Source: Rhodobacteraceae bacterium M382 (GTDB taxonomy: Bacteria > Pseudomonadota > Alphaproteobacteria > Rhodobacterales > Rhodobacteraceae). From it: 64,000 nucleotides of DNA. The stretch is taken from assembly GCA_025141015.1 (NCBI GenBank), contig CP081098.1, positions 3,540,501 through 3,604,500 on the forward strand, in the 5' to 3' direction. Position 1 is the stretch's first letter; every line of letters begins with the position of its first letter. Shown piece after piece: positions 61,637 to 64,000 of the stretch. The position numbers and the translations under genes were made by a program. The notes below the pieces were generated by a model, which made no database searches, had not been told where the DNA came from, and worked only from the letters and a program-made list of their open reading frames with translations.

Positions 61637-62617
61637 GGACGTCTCCTTTCGGGATTGCGGGGTGAGCGTGCGTGATGGCAGGGGCGGAACCGGGATGGTG
61701 TCGGGATGGTTCAGGGATTCCGCGAAGGCCTGGAATGCACTGCGGGGATCTGCGACAGCGTCGGCCAGTCCGGCGGCGACGGCCTCAGCGCCATGCAATA
61801 CTGCGGCTTCGGTATCCAGTGCCGCATGTACATCCAGCCGGTTGCCGCGTCCGGCGGCGACGGTTTGGGCAAACAGGGTTCTCAGGCCTTCAAGTTCGGA
61901 TTGCATTCGCGCCTGCACAGGTTTGGGCAGAGGCTCATAGGGATTGGCATCGGTCTTGTGTGTGCCCGCGTGCACCAGCGTGACGGTGATACCTTTCTGC
62001 TCCAGCATGCCGCTCATTTCGGTGTGCAGGCTTACGACACCAATGCTGCCAACAGCACCGGTGCGCGGCAGGGTGATGTGATCTGCCTGGGCGGCGAGCA
62101 CATAACCCGCCGAGAGCGCATGCTCGACCACAAAGGCACGTACCGGTTTAATCTCTCTTGCCGCACGAATGCGATCAGCGAGATCAAATGCCCCGGCAAC
62201 CTCGCCGCCAAAGCTGTCAATCTCCAGGGCAATGCCCAGCACGGCCGGATCAGCAACGGCCGCTTCGATCTGCGCGGTGATACCCTCATTGGAGGTCAGT
62301 CCCGAGGATTGCCCGATCCAGGCGCCGCGATGCACCAGAGTTCCGGCGATTTCGATCACGGCAATGCCATCGATCAGAAGGAACGGATGGTTTCCCTGAT
62401 CGCCGTCACGTTCCGTGAGGTTTCCGCCGATCAGCGATGTTTGGGCAGGCAAGCCAGCGCGTACAACATCAGTCTCAGCCAGATCGCTCCCCTGGAAGAT
62501 GATCTCCTGCCCGGCAATCCGGGGTCCCAGCCCGGAGAGAAAGGCCAGGGCTTTGGAGGGCTCCACCATAAGGGGTGTGTTAAACGCGCGCTGCGCAATC
62601 CGGGCGTGATGCATCAT
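61178..62617 (-). CDS. Phage head maturation protease (S49, lambda gpC type)
   Basis: 479 residues. The N-terminal ~320 are an S49/SppA-like serine protease (IALEIDSFGGEVAGAFDLAD; HALSAGYVLAAQADHI with the catalytic Ser in ALSAGY; GSIGVV). The C-terminal ~150 are Pro/Glu/Ala-rich and then helical, a scaffold segment. It overlaps the portal stop by four bases. A nested scaffold start lies within it. Confidence 0.92.
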   Translation of the reverse strand: MMHHARIAQRAFNTPLMVEPSKALAFLSGLGPRIAGQEIIFQGSDLAETDVVRAGLPAQTSLIGGNLTERDGDQGNHPFLLIDGIAVIEIAGTLVHRGAWIGQSSGLTSNEGITAQIEAAVADPAVLGIALEIDSFGGEVAGAFDLADRIRAAREIKPVRAFVVEHALSAGYVLAAQADHITLPRTGAVGSIGVVSLHTEMSGMLEQKGITVTLVHAGTHKTDANPYEPLPKPVQARMQSELEGLRTLFAQTVAAGRGNRLDVHAALDTEAAVLHGAEAVAAGLADAVADPRSAFQAFAESLNHPDTIPVPPLPSRTLTPQSRKETSMNPTTEPADETETEVSASQPETSQAKTETALPFTTAPPSSAQPKSPEPVALPAAPAAAIPAPTPVISADAIRAEAAEVAQVCAQAARLGVQIDASDAVNRGLKPDALRAQVLEDLAARGDATSIVATAPAAAAAKDSPLVAAARKAATDAAR

Positions 62618-64000
62618 TTCTCTGCCTCGCTGTCAGACCGGCGTTTGCTGGCCTCCTGATCAGAGTCCTCCGCTTCCCCTTCGGTGTCGTCGCTCTGCGT
62701 GCCACCCTGACCAGGGGCCTGCGCGGGCGATCCCGGGCGGCGGAAGTCCAGACCCAAGGCCTGTTCGCGGTTGCGTTCAGCCGCAATCTCCCGCTCGACC
62801 TGTTCGGCGTCATAGCCGCGTTCAGACAGCGCCTGGGTGCGGGATTTGAGGCCCGCTTCGATCTGCAGGATTTCAGCTGAGGCGTCCTTCATCGGATCCA
62901 CCCAGTCCCATTTGGTGGGCAGCCACATGCAGGCCTGGTACTGACGCCGTTTTGCGTCATAGCCCGGCAACTCCAGTGCCCCGGACAGCACTGCCATATC
63001 CATCCAGCGCATCCAGACCGCCCGGCACATCTGATAAACCAGCACGCCATGCTGCCAGGCCGAGATGCGGCGGCGAAAATCCACCAGCGAGATGCGGGTA
63101 TTGGAGAAGTTGCCCTTTGCCGTATCGTTGGTCAGATAGCCATAAGGGATGCCCAGCGCTGCCGAGATCTGCAGCAGGGTGCGGTATTGAAACGGCTCAT
63201 AGGTGGAGCCGGAATCCGGAGTGGTCGGGGTGGAGACATCCTCGCCCGGATCGAGCCGCACCACTTGGCCGGGTTCGACCTCCAGATCCTCGTCGGCCGG
63301 TTCCAGCGGGGTTTCCGGCGCAGGCGACGTGATAAACATCGCGAACATCGCCGCGGTCTTTTTGCGCTCGAGCTCTGCATCATCATAAAGGTCCAGCGTG
63401 AACAGCTTGACGATGGCCGGGGTAAAGCGGGAGACGCCGCGCAACTGGCCCGCCTCAACCGGATCGATGATGTGGATGATGTCTGACGCAGGAACGCGGA
63501 CAGTTTCACCGGCAAGACCCGGATCGGTCATATCACCGGGGTGGCGGCGCAGGAAATGATAGGCAACGCGCCTGCCAATGGCGTTGAACTCAATGCCCTG
63601 CCGGATCAGCCCGGTGCCGGGCAACTCGCGGTTCATGGCAAGCGGCAGCATTTCTGAAGGCAGCATCTGCAATTGCAGCGGTACGCTCAGCCCGTCTGAT
63701 GCTCGCCGGGGTCGGATACGCAGGAACACTTCGCCTGCCAGAAACACTTCGCGGGTGGCGCGGCGCTGCAGCCCGTAGAAATCGGTCAGCCCTTCGGCGT
63801 CGGCCTCATCGGTCCAGGCCAGCCACAGGGATTGCAGCTTTTCTTTTAGGACCGCATCGGCAATCGACGAGGACGGCTTGATCCCGTCACCGACCACGTT
63901 GCAGGCAAAGGACTCAACCGCGTTTGCGGCATAGCCATTGTTACGTACCAGCCAGCGGGCCCGGGCGGTGATGGTCTCTCCAGCCCCGGCAATCAGCGTG
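62614..64000 (-). CDS. Phage portal protein (lambda gpB type), N-terminus outside window
   Basis: The visible ~461 residues include the upstream frame to 64000 (RWLVRNNGYAANAVESFACN) continuing into VVGDGIKPSS, the typical portal opening. YYGLQ-type and FSNTRISLVDFRRRISAWQH segments are portal-like. The C-terminal tail is charged. The start lies right of the window; terminase genes are expected beyond. Confidence 0.92.
   Translation of the reverse strand, partial: TLIAGAGETITARARWLVRNNGYAANAVESFACNVVGDGIKPSSSIADAVLKEKLQSLWLAWTDEADAEGLTDFYGLQRRATREVFLAGEVFLRIRPRRASDGLSVPLQLQMLPSEMLPLAMNRELPGTGLIRQGIEFNAIGRRVAYHFLRRHPGDMTDPGLAGETVRVPASDIIHIIDPVEAGQLRGVSRFTPAIVKLFTLDLYDDAELERKKTAAMFAMFITSPAPETPLEPADEDLEVEPGQVVRLDPGEDVSTPTTPDSGSTYEPFQYRTLLQISAALGIPYGYLTNDTAKGNFSNTRISLVDFRRRISAWQHGVLVYQMCRAVWMRWMDMAVLSGALELPGYDAKRRQYQACMWLPTKWDWVDPMKDASAEILQIEAGLKSRTQALSERGYDAEQVEREIAAERNREQALGLDFRRPGSPAQAPGQGGTQSDDTEGEAEDSDQEASKRRSDSEAEK

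Noticed and set aside
44130-64000. The phage region as a gene transfer agent.
   Set aside because: GTA heads use an HK97-type capsid and protease. Here the head genes are lambda-type (gpB, gpC with nested scaffold, gpD, gpE), and there are cargo insertions.

Overview
The window looks like the chromosome of a marine alphaproteobacterium of the Rhodobacteraceae (Roseobacter) type. The pointers are a carbon-phosphorus lyase (phn) locus, an initiator tRNA with an alphaproteobacterial sequence, GC-rich coding with short stop/start overlaps, and a lambda-headed siphophage of a kind common in that family. Identifications come from reading motifs by eye; no database search was run.

Layout. 1-6993: phosphonate use. 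phnI (cut by the window edge), phnH and phnG run leftward; phnF (GntR repressor) diverges from phnG across a perfect inverted repeat; phnC-phnD-phnE1-phnE2 and a hexapeptide-repeat transferase form a second leftward operon with a candidate Pho box. 7252-14883: an SMP-30/gluconolactonase-like protein, a large adenylate/guanylate cyclase-ATPase-TPR protein, and a leftward operon of a catalase-like peroxidase, an unrecognised protein and a DyP peroxidase. 15206-15282: tRNA-fMet, followed by a long inverted repeat and a decayed IS481-type transposase fragment.

15.8-44.0 kb: a copper-resistance island in four blocks. (a) A leftward operon of periplasmic and outer-membrane copper proteins (small exported protein, lipoprotein, TolC-like channel, multicopper oxidase, two cupredoxins, a CusF-like protein, and an ABC membrane domain with no ATPase). 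(b) A two-component system with a SHOCT protein, divergent from a Met/His-rich EF-hand protein. (c) A Cu(I) P1B-ATPase with small membrane proteins, DUF302 and a VTT protein. (d) A Tat-exported L,D-transpeptidase, cytochromes c, a second multicopper oxidase and a broken dsbA, then CueO-type oxidase, CopZ, CopA and CueR. Four promoters share the -35 TTGACC and 19-bp spacer expected of CueR control, so the single cueR at 43615-44031 probably switches on CopA, CopZ-CueO, the second ATPase and the transpeptidase-cytochrome-oxidase block. The picture is cytosolic Cu(I) export (CopZ, two ATPases), periplasmic oxidation (three oxidases) and periplasmic buffering (cupredoxins, CusF, EF-hand protein).

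44.1-64.0 kb: a prophage read leftward, from portal (cut by the right edge) through protease with nested scaffold, decoration protein, capsid, joining and terminator proteins, tail tube, frameshifted tail chaperone, tape measure and tail tip to endolysin and spanins. Two rightward cargo insertions lie in the tail genes: a bactofilin and a ParD/ParE-like toxin-antitoxin pair. Two tail-tip proteins each carry a von Willebrand A domain with an intact metal site, the oddest feature of the window. No integrase, terminase or lysogeny repressor is inside the window.
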